From assembly GCF_001411555.2 (NCBI RefSeq), contig NC_049910.1:33829250-33893249 (forward strand): a stretch of 64,000 nucleotides of DNA, read 5' to 3'. Every line of letters begins with the position of its first letter. Positions within the stretch are counted from its first letter, which is position 1. Made by a program: the position numbers and the translations under genes. The notes beneath the pieces were generated by a model. It worked only from the letters and a program-made list of their open reading frames with translations. It was not told the DNA's origin and did not search any database. The DNA comes from Juglans regia (taxonomy: Eukaryota; Streptophyta; Magnoliopsida; Fagales; Juglandaceae). Shown piece by piece: positions 46,601 to 55,870 of the stretch.

Positions 46601-47961
46601 TAATTAAACCCTCTACAATTCGTTTAATTCTGGCAATTGCTGTTAATTTTCATTGGCCCATTCATCAGCTTGATGTATCTAATGCTTTCTTACATAGCAT
46701 ATTGGAAGAGGAGGTATTCATGGAGCAACCAAAGGGATTTATTGATCAAACTCAACCTGATTTTGTTTGCAGGTTACATAAATCTTTATATGGGTTAAAA
46801 CAAGCTCCCCGAGCTTGGTTTCGAAGACTCTCTCAACAACTGACTGACTATGGTTTTCTAGAGTCATCAGTTGATACCTCTCTTTTTATTTATACCAAGC
46901 ATGGATTACAAATATTTATTCTTGTCTACGTAGATGACATTATTGTCACAGGATCAAATCAACAGGCCATTCATCACTTCATTGCTCAGCTTGGCACCTG
47001 CTTTCAACTCAAAGATCTTGGTAATTTGAATTACTTCTTAGGTGTGCAAGCATGTCGTGATTCCAATGGTCTTCACTTAAGACAAAGTAAATATATCATT
47101 GATCTCTTGCATATGACAAACATGGCTGGAGCAAAACCATTGTCCTCTCCTACAGTTTCTGGAAAGAAATTGACAGCTCACGATGGATTACTACTCAAGG
47201 ATCCAAGTCAATACAGAATGGCAGTTGGAGCACTTCAGTATTGCACTATTTCCAGACCTGACATTTCTTATATTGTTAATCAATTATGTCAGTTCATGCA
47301 TTGCCCACGAGAAGGTCACTGGACAGCACTCAAACGTGTTCTAAGATACCTCAAGGGGACAGTTGATTATGGCCTTTACTACTCACCATCAAGCATTGAA
47401 TTAAATGCTTATTGTGATTCGGATTGGGCAGGCAATCCAGATGATAGACGGAGCAGCAGTGGCTATGGAATTTTCCTGGGCAACAACCTAGTTTCTTGGA
47501 GTGCTAAGAAGCAAAGTGTAGTCTCCCGTTCCAGCACAGAAGCGGAATACAGGTCTCTTGCACTAGTTACTGCTGAACTATATTGGATGAGAATGTTATT
47601 CAAAGAGCTAAACATTGTTCTAGCCAAATGTCCACTGATTCGATGTGATAACATAGGAGCAATTGCACTAGCTTCCAATCCAGTATTCCATGCTAGAACA
47701 AAACATATTGAAGTGGACTATCACTTTGTAAGGGAAAAAGTGGTAAATAAGAATATTCAAGTCTGTCACGTTTCAACAGAAGATCAAATAGCAGATATAT
47801 TTACTAAGGGACACACTGCTCTAAGGTTTAAATTTCTTCGGTCCAAACTAATGATCTGCTTGCTGCCCATCAGTTTGCAGGGGGGTGTTAGCTTGACTGA
47901 GTATATAAAGGAATCACAAGATCCCGAGTCTACAGCACTGAGAAAACAGATTTGTACATAA
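43642..47961 (+). CDS. Ty1-copia Gag-Pol polyprotein, 1439 aa, open
   Basis: The open frame extends upstream into the LTR, but ATG 43642 (MSSSSSNTSN) is the first one suited to a Gag start. Order: Gag with a zinc knuckle CQICGKINHIALDC (about 282-295); protease active site DSGA (about 331); integrase with an H-H-C-C region (HSRLGH near 468, CKSC) and D531, D593 and E629 with DD35E spacing; reverse transcriptase with ERYKARLVAKGF and YVDD (Asp about 1098-1099); RNase H with DSDW (about 1259) and STEAEYRSLA. The frame runs 76 bases into the 3' LTR, adding about 25 LTR-encoded residues. No stops or frameshifts are seen. The protein would be cleaved into particle, protease, integrase and RT/RNase H parts. 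Confidence 0.95.
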   Translation: MSSSSSNTSNMPHSNVNIHATSQPVTEKLTGTNFMAWSMQFMAFLNSHDLIGHVDGTITAPAEIIQDAPNPAYTIWFRKDNCVKSWILASISDKLVASLYGTKTAKQAWDSLQTRFASASRSRVALLKRQLQTLSQGNKTCTAYIDEAKALADQLAAAGKPMDDQDLIAHLLGGLKVNYTPFITSYTLATRDNDLTLEDFQAELLSFEALLDSQQQTSQDTHYAFAANKSKVPTFHKKFQKPSLSNNSRQPRPPTTFNNRGSSSVPQQYSRSQNTSFQRPTCQICGKINHIALDCYERFNYAFQGRIPPAELAAMANETNTTLDNQIWYADSGANAHITSNAANLTTQHPFEGTDMITVGNGTGLSIQNTGQTSLLLDKHSFQLNNILHCPDASVNLLSINKFCVDNDCYFVLTGCHFFVKQNQTNKILFHGQAENGLYPLPGNKSFSNKMHCFATRLGTKTNKDGWHSRLGHPSDLVLNNLFKSGHLPSHDDSFNKSTFCKSCPLGKAKQVPYDKSTRQTNGPLILVHSDVWVSPITSAGGSRYYVLFIDDFSRFTWLYPMANKSDVLHFFKQYKALVENYFSCKIKQFQTDNGGEYLSNEFKLFLSTNGILHRLTCPYSSPQNGIAERKHRHIREMGLTLLAQSCLPNTYWPDSFLAAVYLINRLPTKVLNNLSPFYILHKSVPRYSDMRVFGCSCYPLLTPYEKHKLCFKSKRCVFLGYSGQQKGYRCLDLSSGRVYISRNVIFDEASFPAADMVPDSTTREFDTAGKVLTFPTSIPLSILPDISQQSESFSSCHGSPLLLPNTEPTTHLTINPTSSSPNLPPAPAPPPSIQPESTPPNFSPSQPTEPPLNLPPPPTIPQIITRSKTGNLKPKQFPGFQTFYSTRHPLRVLSTFYHENEPSCYTQAVSVPAWRDAMGREFDALMANGTWSLCPRPAHQPVVQNKWVYKIKRKQDGSIERYKARLVAKGFDQRDGVDYHETFSPVIKPSTIRLILAIAVNFHWPIHQLDVSNAFLHSILEEEVFMEQPKGFIDQTQPDFVCRLHKSLYGLKQAPRAWFRRLSQQLTDYGFLESSVDTSLFIYTKHGLQIFILVYVDDIIVTGSNQQAIHHFIAQLGTCFQLKDLGNLNYFLGVQACRDSNGLHLRQSKYIIDLLHMTNMAGAKPLSSPTVSGKKLTAHDGLLLKDPSQYRMAVGALQYCTISRPDISYIVNQLCQFMHCPREGHWTALKRVLRYLKGTVDYGLYYSPSSIELNAYCDSDWAGNPDDRRSSSGYGIFLGNNLVSWSAKKQSVVSRSSTEAEYRSLALVTAELYWMRMLFKELNIVLAKCPLIRCDNIGAIALASNPVFHARTKHIEVDYHFVREKVVNKNIQVCHVSTEDQIADIFTKGHTALRFKFLRSKLMICLLPISLQGGVSLTEYIKESQDPESTALRKQICT
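47879..47885 (+). promoter_or_regulatory. Polypurine tract of the copia element
   Basis: A run of A followed by six G directly before the 3' LTR, where plus-strand priming occurs in LTR retrotransposons. Confidence 0.8.
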
Positions 47962-48140
47962 CAGAGTATTTGAATTTTGAACTAGTTTGTTAGGATAATT
48001 CTTCTTATCCCGAGTCTGCTTATCCTTGTATATTTTGAATTCCATCTGTAACTGCAGCACGAGTACTCTATAAATATACATGTCTTCAAGTGAGTAAGGT
48101 ATTAAAACCTACTCCATCATAATATTTGTTTTATCTTACA
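47886..48140 (+). repeat. 3' LTR of the copia element
   Basis: 255 bp, one difference from the 5' LTR. It contains the last codons and the stop of the polyprotein frame. Confidence 0.95.
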
Positions 48141-48145
48141 AAATG

Positions 48146-49225
48146 GAAGCCAAATATTGGGTAATAGTAGCTTTAAAAGTAGCAACTTATCTCCTTCAGA
48201 GAAATAAAGAAATATGAAGGATGAAAAGTTTAAAGGCCAGTTCAAAGGAAACAGAGAGAATTATAACATACAAACAGGAAAAGGTGGCTATGGAGCCTTT
48301 TGATGTCTAAATAAGACAAAAACATAACAGATCTCTGCTAAAATGTATAGAGTTTACTAGAATCTCAAACATATAGTTGTTGAGCATAATGACACATCAA
48401 CAATCCCCATAGTAAGATAGCTGCATCATTTCATTAAAAATTAGCCTTCTCTGGTTTCCCATGTTCAGTTGAGCATACCAAGGCTTTCCACATTTTAGAC
48501 TTTGGGATTATTGATTTCCAAAACTTATGATTTTGGATTAGTGACTGGATGCTATATATTTGGAAGAGGCAACCCCCCAAGGGAAAGCAAAGGGGATTTA
48601 GACTTTAGAGACACAGAGAGAAAGAGTAGAATAGAAAACGAATATGACAGCACTAGGTTGCATGATAATGGCTCATAACAGGTCATGCACACCGTGGGCC
48701 AATTTTTTAAGTGGTATGACAGTCACAACAGGCACTGCACCCTACAGGAGTATTAGTATCATTAGTAGCTAAAGCTAATACATGCATAAGACATATTCAT
48801 AATCATATAGAAGATGCATATAACCCAACCCAAGAGAAGATGCCAGTCATACTTGAGAACCTAAAACGTATTACCTTCTCTTTGGAAGAAGAAAAACTAA
48901 TTTCTTTGCTGGCATATTTGGTTTAGCATGGTGCAGGACAATATATTAAGAAACGTGATAGTAAAAAGCAGAAATAACTGCACCTAATTGGCATGCTGTT
49001 GAGCTGAAAGGTCGGATAAACAGTCCATGAGGTCATTTCCAGACCAAGAGCGCGAAGTGCTAGATGATTATTTGGTCAATCTACTTATTGTTTTGCCCAT
49101 AACAAATTTATGCATGCAAACACAATTGAAAAGGAACAATAAACAATATAAGAGAACAAGAAATACTATGAAATACTATGAAATATAAGAGAACAATAAA
49201 CAATAAACAATAAATTTATGCATGC
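48146..49225. other. BSD gene intron, right of the copia element
   Basis: No other gene or element recognised. It ends at the GC donor next to exon 49226-49410. Confidence 0.5.
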
Positions 49226-49410
49226 CTTAAATGTTGACAGAAGCTCAAAATCATGTTCACTCAATCTTGGCAGCAATACTATGAAATAAACCATCCAAAA
49301 TTGTTGTTTAGTCATACATGTCTGAATGTTAGCTCTAAGAGATGCCAAATTCTGGGTCAACCTTTGAACGGTAGAAGCATGTTCTCTCTGAGCATCAGAC
49401 ATGTTGAAAT

Positions 49411-50762
49411 CTGCAACAAAACAAGCAAAACAGATTATGTTTACTATGAATCTCCGTTGTTATGTACCATCGTCTATTGCTGGAAAAACCCAGTCGTTGT
49501 GATAGTGCTCCCATTCACATAAGAGATTCATGAAACTAAGGATTCATATGCAATATGCTACAGATTTCGTCCAATGACCTATTAATGCATGATTAACTGC
49601 TTTCATTAACACATTTTTCACCAGCAGTCAGCAAGTTTTCAATTGTTAGACCTGGCTGAATCAATTGGGCTGTAATAGGCATTGTTAGGCCTGGCTGAGT
49701 AGACTAGTGACCTACTAGCCAATATCCATGAAGAGGAGAATGTGTCAGCATAGCTTGTTGACAAGTTCCATAGCCCACTAATCATACAACCTTTTTCAGA
49801 TTCATTTTGCTACTACAGAAACGTAGTTCATGGTTCTCTACCATCATCAAGAATGGTAAGCCATTCAGAAATCGTTTGGAACTCGTTTCAGTATTAATAT
49901 GACTTAAATTTTGTATTTTCATCCAACTTCTGGAGGCAAACATCGGGGCCTTCCCGAGTTGCTTATATTTTTCTTCCCTCAATGCAAGCCCGAAATCTTC
50001 AAATCTACACATTAGGAGGATTCTAGTGGAAGTTTGCATGGGAAGACCTCCAAGCAAGAAGAGGATGAGCTTGAATCTAATGATGAGGAGGGACTTCTCC
50101 CAATAGAGGTCAATACTTACAGAATCAAACCCTTTGAACTTTATCAGATGCAGAATTAGATTCCGGCTCAGATAGAGATTTTTAAGTTTTAAAATGTGAA
50201 CCAAAAAGCATCATGTGCACATGCATCATGAAAGATGAAGATGGGAAAGACTTCTGCATTAACATCCCAAATTCTTGTCCATTTTGCACGATGGCATTTT
50301 TGTAGAATTGAATATGTAATCAAGTGTTGAGACCTAAAACACACCTGCAATATGGATCTCAATAAGTTGGTTTGATGCGAGGATGGCCTATAATTTTGAA
50401 ATATTATTTAAGAGCAATTTACATTTATCCTTCCAAGCAATTCGCCTCACTTATTATAATGTGCGGAGAGCATGATCATTGACAAAAACGCCAGAATTGG
50501 GAAGAATGTTGGTATTGCAAACTCAGGATTGTTTACACCATTTAGAGTAGGTGATCAGGAGGACTCCAGGGATAATACTCTAGTTGTAACTCTCCAGCCT
50601 AAATAAATGATCTTATGATATTGTAGCTTTTTCTAGCCTGCACTTAGTTTCTATTTAGGATGTGGAATTGCAGGCCAAATAAGTGGCTGATATATCTTCT
50701 GAAGGGGTTTTAAACACTTTTACATGTTTTTGTTGCGAGGGATGCGACTCATCATCCCATAC
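49411..50762. other. Unassigned DNA upstream of the BSD exons
   Basis: A 140-codon minus-strand frame (49782-50204) shows no recognisable family. The phrase CCAGCAGTCAGCA(A/G)GTTTTC occurs at 49621 and again at 50762 as a direct repeat. The missing 5' exons of the BSD gene would be expected here but were not recognised. Confidence 0.4.
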
Positions 50763-51189
50763 CAGCAGTCAGCAGGTTTTCAATTTTAGACTGCCACTCT
50801 GAAGCTTATGGTAGTGAGGAGTGACAGCCATTGGCTCAAAGCATCTACAACCCGGTTCAAACTTCCTGCTTGGTGTCTCAGCGAGAACGTGAACTCCTGC
50901 AACTAGGTAACCAACTTGGCATGTCCCATGCTGAGCTTTTGTTGGCCACTGATGTATTTCAATGCCTCGTGGCCAGTAATCTGAATAAACTCCTTCTGCA
51001 CCCAATAATGTTTTTTTATTTATTTATTAAAAGACCTCACTTTAGGCAAAGGAATACCAGAACAAACATCCCAAAAGATAACCGATACAAGAAATAAGAC
51101 CATAGCTGAAACAGAACCAATGCAAACTAACAAGGAAACAGAGCAATGCACCACAACATTAAAAATGCTAAGCTTGACTCTTGCACCGT

Positions 51190-51540
51190 GTTGGGAATAA
51201 CTGTATATCTAAGACTAAATCGAAGTATAGTAGCGGAAATAAACGAAAGAAATTGATGACGATCACACAGAAAGAACACCAAGAATTAAGTGGTTTGACT
51301 CAAAATGAGCCTACGTCCACTGGTGGGGTCGGTATCGAAGATTTCACTATCAACAAAGATGAAGTACAGATGAATAATACAAAACTTCACAAGGAAGTTA
51401 TCTCTCAAACTCACTCTAAACTTCTCTCTCAAGAAAACACTAAAAACTAGACAAAAAGTGATTTCTGAAGTGTAAAAACAAAGGGGGCGCCGTATGGTAT
51501 TTATAGGAACAGTGAAAATTCACTTCTGTGAACATTGGCT
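51190..51540. other. Unclassified sequence inside the LINE 3' part
   Basis: Together with the adjacent minisatellite it separates the LINE RNase H end from the LINE 3' tail. GTGCA on the minus strand flanks both sides (near 51840 and 51185), so it may be a nested insertion, but its ends fit no standard element type. It contains a TATTTATAGG phrase near 51498. Confidence 0.35.
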
Positions 51541-51835
51541 CAAGCGAACACTCGAGCGAGTGTCGAGCGAACGTAGGTTTTGTACAATTCGCTCAAGCCA
51601 ACAGTTGAGCGATGTCGAGTGAAGCTCTCTGACTTGGATATCGCTCGAGCTGCATGTCGAGCGAGGGTCGAGCGAAGCTCTCTACCTGAATTCGCTCGAG
51701 CTGAGTGTCGAGCGAATGTCAAGCGAAGCTCTCTGTCTTCATATCGCTCGAGCTGAATCTCGAGCGATGCTTGAGCGAAGCTCTCTGCCTGATTTCGCTC
51801 GAGCTGAGTGAACCTCTGCTCGAGCGAACATACGA
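51541..51835. repeat. Minisatellite of CGCTCGAGC/GAGCGAAGCTCTCT units
   Basis: About five to six diverged units of roughly 45-55 bp. Each has TCGCTCGAGCTG, a GTCGAGCGA-type word and GAGCGAAGCTCTCT. It includes many palindromic CTCGAG words and is much GC-richer than its surroundings. Confidence 0.8.
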
Positions 51836-54800
51836 CAAATGCACTGTTCCAACTGAATTCAAGCCACCTCTTAACACACCGAATAGCAGGAAGTCCCCAT
51901 TTATCCACTCTAAGCAAACCACGCAACAGATGAGGCAAATCTCGCATGTTAAGCCATTTAGCATCACCTTCCCTTGCCCTTGCACCAAATCTTGCTAACC
52001 AATCAGCAACTGCGTTTCCTTCTCTATAAGTGTGAGAAACAGCGTAGTCCATCGCAGGAAGCAACTCTTGAAGTTACTCCCAGTAGTCCTCTAAATACCA
52101 AATTCTGCATCAAGCTCTTTGCAACCAAGATAAAATCACCTTAGAGTCCATTTTAATGTCAACCGATACAAAATTAAGTCGCTTGTAATGCTTGACATCA
52201 TCCAACAATGCCAACAATTCTGCACGAATACGAGGGCCATAGTCAAGATTAACTGAAAAAAAAAAAAACAAAAAAGAACCATGCATGTCCTGAATAACGC
52301 CACCTACCCCCAATGATCCCGGATTGCCACCTGCACCAAATAATGTTGCCAGTGCTTTAGAGATTGAACGATTGCGTAGAACTCCAAGTTGTACTGGAGT
52401 AGTTTTTCTTCCATCCCGACAACTTCTCACTAAAAAATACAATTGGTTGCCCTTCTTGACTCAAGACACTGCCAACACCCACTCCAAAAGCATCGCAGTT
52501 TACTTCGAAGAATTTTTCAAAATCAGAAAGTGTCAAAACTGATGCTTCTATCTTCTTCTACTTGACCAGCCAAAAACTGGTCTTTGTTTCCTCAGACCAA
52601 TGGGATGCTTGCCCCTTCAAGCACTCTGTGAAGGGAATATTAGGGTGTTGAAATTTCAGATGAATCAATGATAAAAAGACAGCAATCCATAGAAACTCCA
52701 CACATCGTGTAGGGTCTTGGGCATTGACCACCTTATACTTTCGACTGATCTGCATGGATACCGTCAGTAGAAACAATAAATCCAAGGAATGCGACAAAAT
52801 TGGTGCTAATTGAACACTTCTTCCAATTAATGAATAAAACCCCTTTCGTAATGTCTCAAAGACAACTCGAAAGTGCTCTATATGTGTCTCCCACATCCAA
52901 CGATATATAAGGATGTCATTGAAATAAACAACGACAAATTTCCCCATAAACAGCCGCAATACCTGATGCATAAATCTCATAAATGTATGCTGGATGGTCT
53001 GAAAGACATGACCATCCACTCGTACAAATCATGTTTTGTTTTTATCTCCATCTTCAATTTGTCACCAGGGCGTATTCTTATCTGGTGATACCCCCTCTTA
53101 AGGTCTATTTTGGAAAAGATCTTAAAGTCTAACAACTAATCCAGCATATGATCCAGGCGAGGAAACAAAAATTTGTACTTCACTATGATCCTACTGATGT
53201 CTCTGTTATCCACACACATACGCCACAAACCATCTTTCTTGGGTACCAAGAGGGCAGGGATTGCGCAAAGGCTCATACTATCATGGATGTATCCCCTCTC
53301 TAACAACTCCAATACTTGGCGCTATAACTCTTTAGATTCTTTAGGGTTGAGTCGATATGTTGTTCTATTGGGAAAACTAGATCTCGACACTAAGTCAATC
53401 TAATGTTGTATATCTCTCACTGGTGGAATGCCAAGGGGAAGGTCCTTTGACATTAGATCTTGCGAACCTAGACAACACCTATTGCACCTCTGGCAGCAAA
53501 TCACAATCAACTTCGCCACTACTGCAACATGGCACCAAGGTGTACACCATGCCCTCTTTCTCTGCCTCTGCCCAGATTGTTTCCCGTTTTACCTTAACTA
53601 CAAAGACAACTCCCCCACCCCCTTATGAGGTGCTAGAACGACCTTCTTCTCTTTAATGCTAAGGGGAATAGGTGTTCTTGCGTCCATCGAGAACCACACT
53701 TCTATCATACTACCATGGTCTACCTAACAATAAGTGCAAGCATTCATGGATACCATGTCGCATCAAGCATTATCAAAATACTTCTGGACAACCGAAAAAG
53801 AGACCAAACACCACCAGTCGATTGTGACCTCAATGCCCTTCTTTACCATGACAAATTGTACAGCTTCGAATGACGATCTATTTTGGGTTGGAGCTTCTAA
53901 AGTGCTTCCTCAAAGACCACTTTCTCACAGCTAATCTATGATCAGTTTGCACACCTTCCCATAAATAGTGTAGGTAATTTGAAAAATATTAGTCCTCAAC
54001 CACTCTTCTCCTGATTCATCCTTGGGAGTTAGTAAACTTTTTTTGACAACAAAGGTCTCGTTACCATCTCCGTACAAAACATCCCCTTCATCATCGTCAT
54101 TGTCAAAGAGAAGTTCTCCAATATCCTCATCATCTTCCATGTCATTCTCGTTAATCAGAAAGTTTTTTCCCTTCTGATTGGCAGGCTTCCTGCATTCCAT
54201 TGCCCTATGACTAGGCTCCCAGCATATGAAACACTGAATATTAGAGGGGATTGAACTCTAACCTTAAGTTGAGTACATAGTAGCATGAGTCTCCTATGGA
54301 CGGACTCCCCATGTGTTCTAGTCGCTCCTAGGCACGGGTTGCCTAGTTTGCTACTTCTTTACGATCAGAGCATGCTGATAGGCCTTATAAATAGTCCACA
54401 GAGAGTGGAGGCTGAGGATGTCCTGAACTGTGCTACCATCTGCTCTTTAGTCTCAGAAGGATCATTCCAAGCCACCAACTAATAGAACTTTCCGATGTAA
54501 TCATGAACGGATCTCACTCCCTATCTCAATATTTGAAGTCGCTAAAACAAGGTTTGAGTATATCCAAAGGGTAAAAAGTGACCCTTCATCTTCTCCCAAT
54601 CACCAACCTTGGTCTTGTCCTATCGCTCCCTGGACCGCTTCAACTGCTCCCACCAGGTAGACACTCGGCCCATCAACGTAATGGCTACCAGTTTCACCTT
54701 CATATGATCTGGAACATCTTAGTAATAAAAAATGCACTTCACCTTGTGTAACCAATGGATGAAACCTTCAGCCTGTCGAGTACTAGCAAATTTCGATAGA

Positions 54801-54956
54801 TCAACTTTAAAGCCTAGGTCTCCAGCTCACTATCCCTACCACAGTACTCCAGAAACAGAACACAATTGTGATATGGGTTCCCAGAACTAGAGTCAAAATA
54901 TTGATCATACGTCTGACCTTCCAGTTTAAGGTCAGAATATTGATCACCCAAGTTCA

Positions 54957-55870
54957 CTAGTAAACTACATGCTTCAATTGGAAACCTTAGTTACTTTAAG
55001 TCTAGTTCTATTAGCTGATTATTGCAATTTGTTTGGATCCATCTCAAATTCGCTCTTTATCCTTACCCAACTCACTTATCTAGACCTCTCAAGAAACTCA
55101 TTTGGTGATTTTTCATGCCTAACCAAAGCCAGTTCTAATAGCACTCTTCAACATTTACATATTTTATTTTAGAGTTCTCTCGACTTAACAAAGCTTTAGG
55201 ATTTCTTATGAAACCATGACAAATTGGTGAAGCTAGATCCATCAAATAACAATCTTCAAGGCGTAATACCCAAATGGATACGTAATGCAAGTAAATACTT
55301 TTTCTTTCAACTTTTTCTCATGCTTTGAAAATTCTTGAGATGTTTTCTATACGAATTTAGAAATATTAGACCTTAGAAACAATGGGTTGCAAGGATCACA
55401 ACTGGTAACAATTAGATCCATTAATTATATATTAGAGTTGCATATCATCCGAAACCAATTGCACATTCTAATTTACCTATATATCATCAATCTCTCTCAC
55501 AACTTTCCCTTGAAATTTGCCCGCATGATACTTCCAACAGTGGAATGCTATGAAATTATTTGCTGCAAAATAAAAGTTGCAAGAGATTGAGTATTCTTCC
55601 ATCAGTTACTCAATTACACAAAAGACCAAAGGTATAAAGTTGGAATATCCGAGATAATTAAACTCATAGTCATTGATTTCTCATGCAATAGTTCTAAATG
55701 AAACGTTTGGATCGGATGTACTTCCGGTCATATCCCATCATCGTTGGAGAACTTGACGGAACTAAAATTATTGGATCTTTCTCAAAATATGTTGTTGGGA
55801 AAAATATCTCCACAACTAACCCAACTCACTTTCCTGGCGATTTTTAATGTGTTCAACAATTGTCTCACAT
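54957..55870 (+). pseudogene. RLP fragment (copy C)
   Basis: Matches copy B in order. 54969-55172 reads SISNSLFILTQLTYLDLSRN and FGDFSCLTKASSNSTLQHL, aligned with 40150-40330. About 55450-55590 corresponds to the island-preceding LRR (about 41170-41300). 55744-55870 reads ENLTELKLLDLSQNMLLGK. Large internal parts are missing and frames are broken. The left edge abuts the gypsy remnant and the right edge a Tat fragment. Confidence 0.75.

Larger units (their letters stand above)
43306..48140 (+). mobile_element. Full-length Ty1-copia retrotransposon, apparently intact and young
   Basis: Two 255-bp LTRs (43306-43560 and 47886-48140) differ at one base (C at 43326, T at 47906). Both start TGTTAG and end CTTACA. 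The element is flanked by AAATG on both sides (43301-43305 and 48141-48145). The primer-binding site TGGTATCAG directly follows the 5' LTR and fits initiator methionine tRNA. A G-rich polypurine tract precedes the 3' LTR. One uninterrupted polyprotein frame fills the interior. It lies antisense within an intron of the BSD-domain gene. All parts needed for transposition are present by eye. Confidence 0.96.
42466..49410 (-). pseudogene. BSD-domain protein gene, two 3' exons separated by a copia-filled intron
   Basis: Exon 49226-49410 (minus) encodes FNMSDAQREHASTVQRL and QQFWMVYFIVLLPRLSEHDFELLSTFK, the BSD domain with its Phe-Trp pair. Exon 42466-42977 continues in frame with IVEVRDVLLQKLQKNAQ. 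It then has an acidic, Ser-rich tail (DISFSDLEDDDNDLSNR, NDWVQL) and, after a one-base shift near 42510, SNDWLTVDDFD and a stop at 42466-42468, the usual C-terminus of this plant family. The intron 42978-49225 has an AG acceptor but a GC donor (AAG|GCATGC). The N-terminal exons expected upstream were not found up to 50760. The shift and missing 5' exons argue for a decaying copy; a sequencing error plus a rare GC-AG intron would rescue it. The molecular role of this plant family is not well defined. Confidence 0.65.
51012..52330 (-). mobile_element. 5'-truncated L1-like LINE inserted in gypsy RNase H, 16-bp target duplication
   Basis: On the minus strand the 5' junction is inside a LINE RNase H domain (GNPGSLGVGGVIQDMHGS, then IRAELLALLDDVKHYKRL and REGNAVADWLARFGA; 51850-52330). 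The 3' end is an AATAAATAAATAAAAAAA tail at about 51012-51030. Flanking copies ctgcaccaaataatgt (52331-52346) and ctgcacccaataatgt (50996-51011) differ at one base and are the target duplication. The gypsy RNase H reading continues across them. 5' truncation, an A-rich tail and a duplication of this length are classical for LINEs. The RNase H frame is broken. The 3' part contains a further insertion or repeat (about 51190-51840). Confidence 0.85.
50763..54955 (-). pseudogene. Ty3-gypsy (chromovirus-like) gag-pol remnant, interrupted by a LINE
   Basis: Reading right to left on the minus strand: a gag region (about 54300-54950, with WWEQLKRS-like text), a zinc-knuckle-like HRAMECRKP (about 54190), an acidic protease-region segment (53931-54200), then RT with [20 protein letters not shown] (about 53230), IRIRPGD and VVVYFNDILIY (52558-53089). 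RNase H starts with [20 protein letters not shown] (about 52480) and resumes after the LINE as GHEALKYISGQQKLS and FSLRHQAGS (50769-51005). The RT signature has Asn in place of the first catalytic Asp (YFND). Stops and frameshifts are frequent. No LTRs or integrase were recognised; the right end abuts an RLP fragment. Confidence 0.8.

Noticed and set aside
49782..50204. 140-codon minus-strand frame considered as the missing BSD N-terminus or gypsy integrase
   Set aside because: Its sequence fits neither the acidic N-terminus expected for the BSD family nor integrase motifs in any frame I checked.
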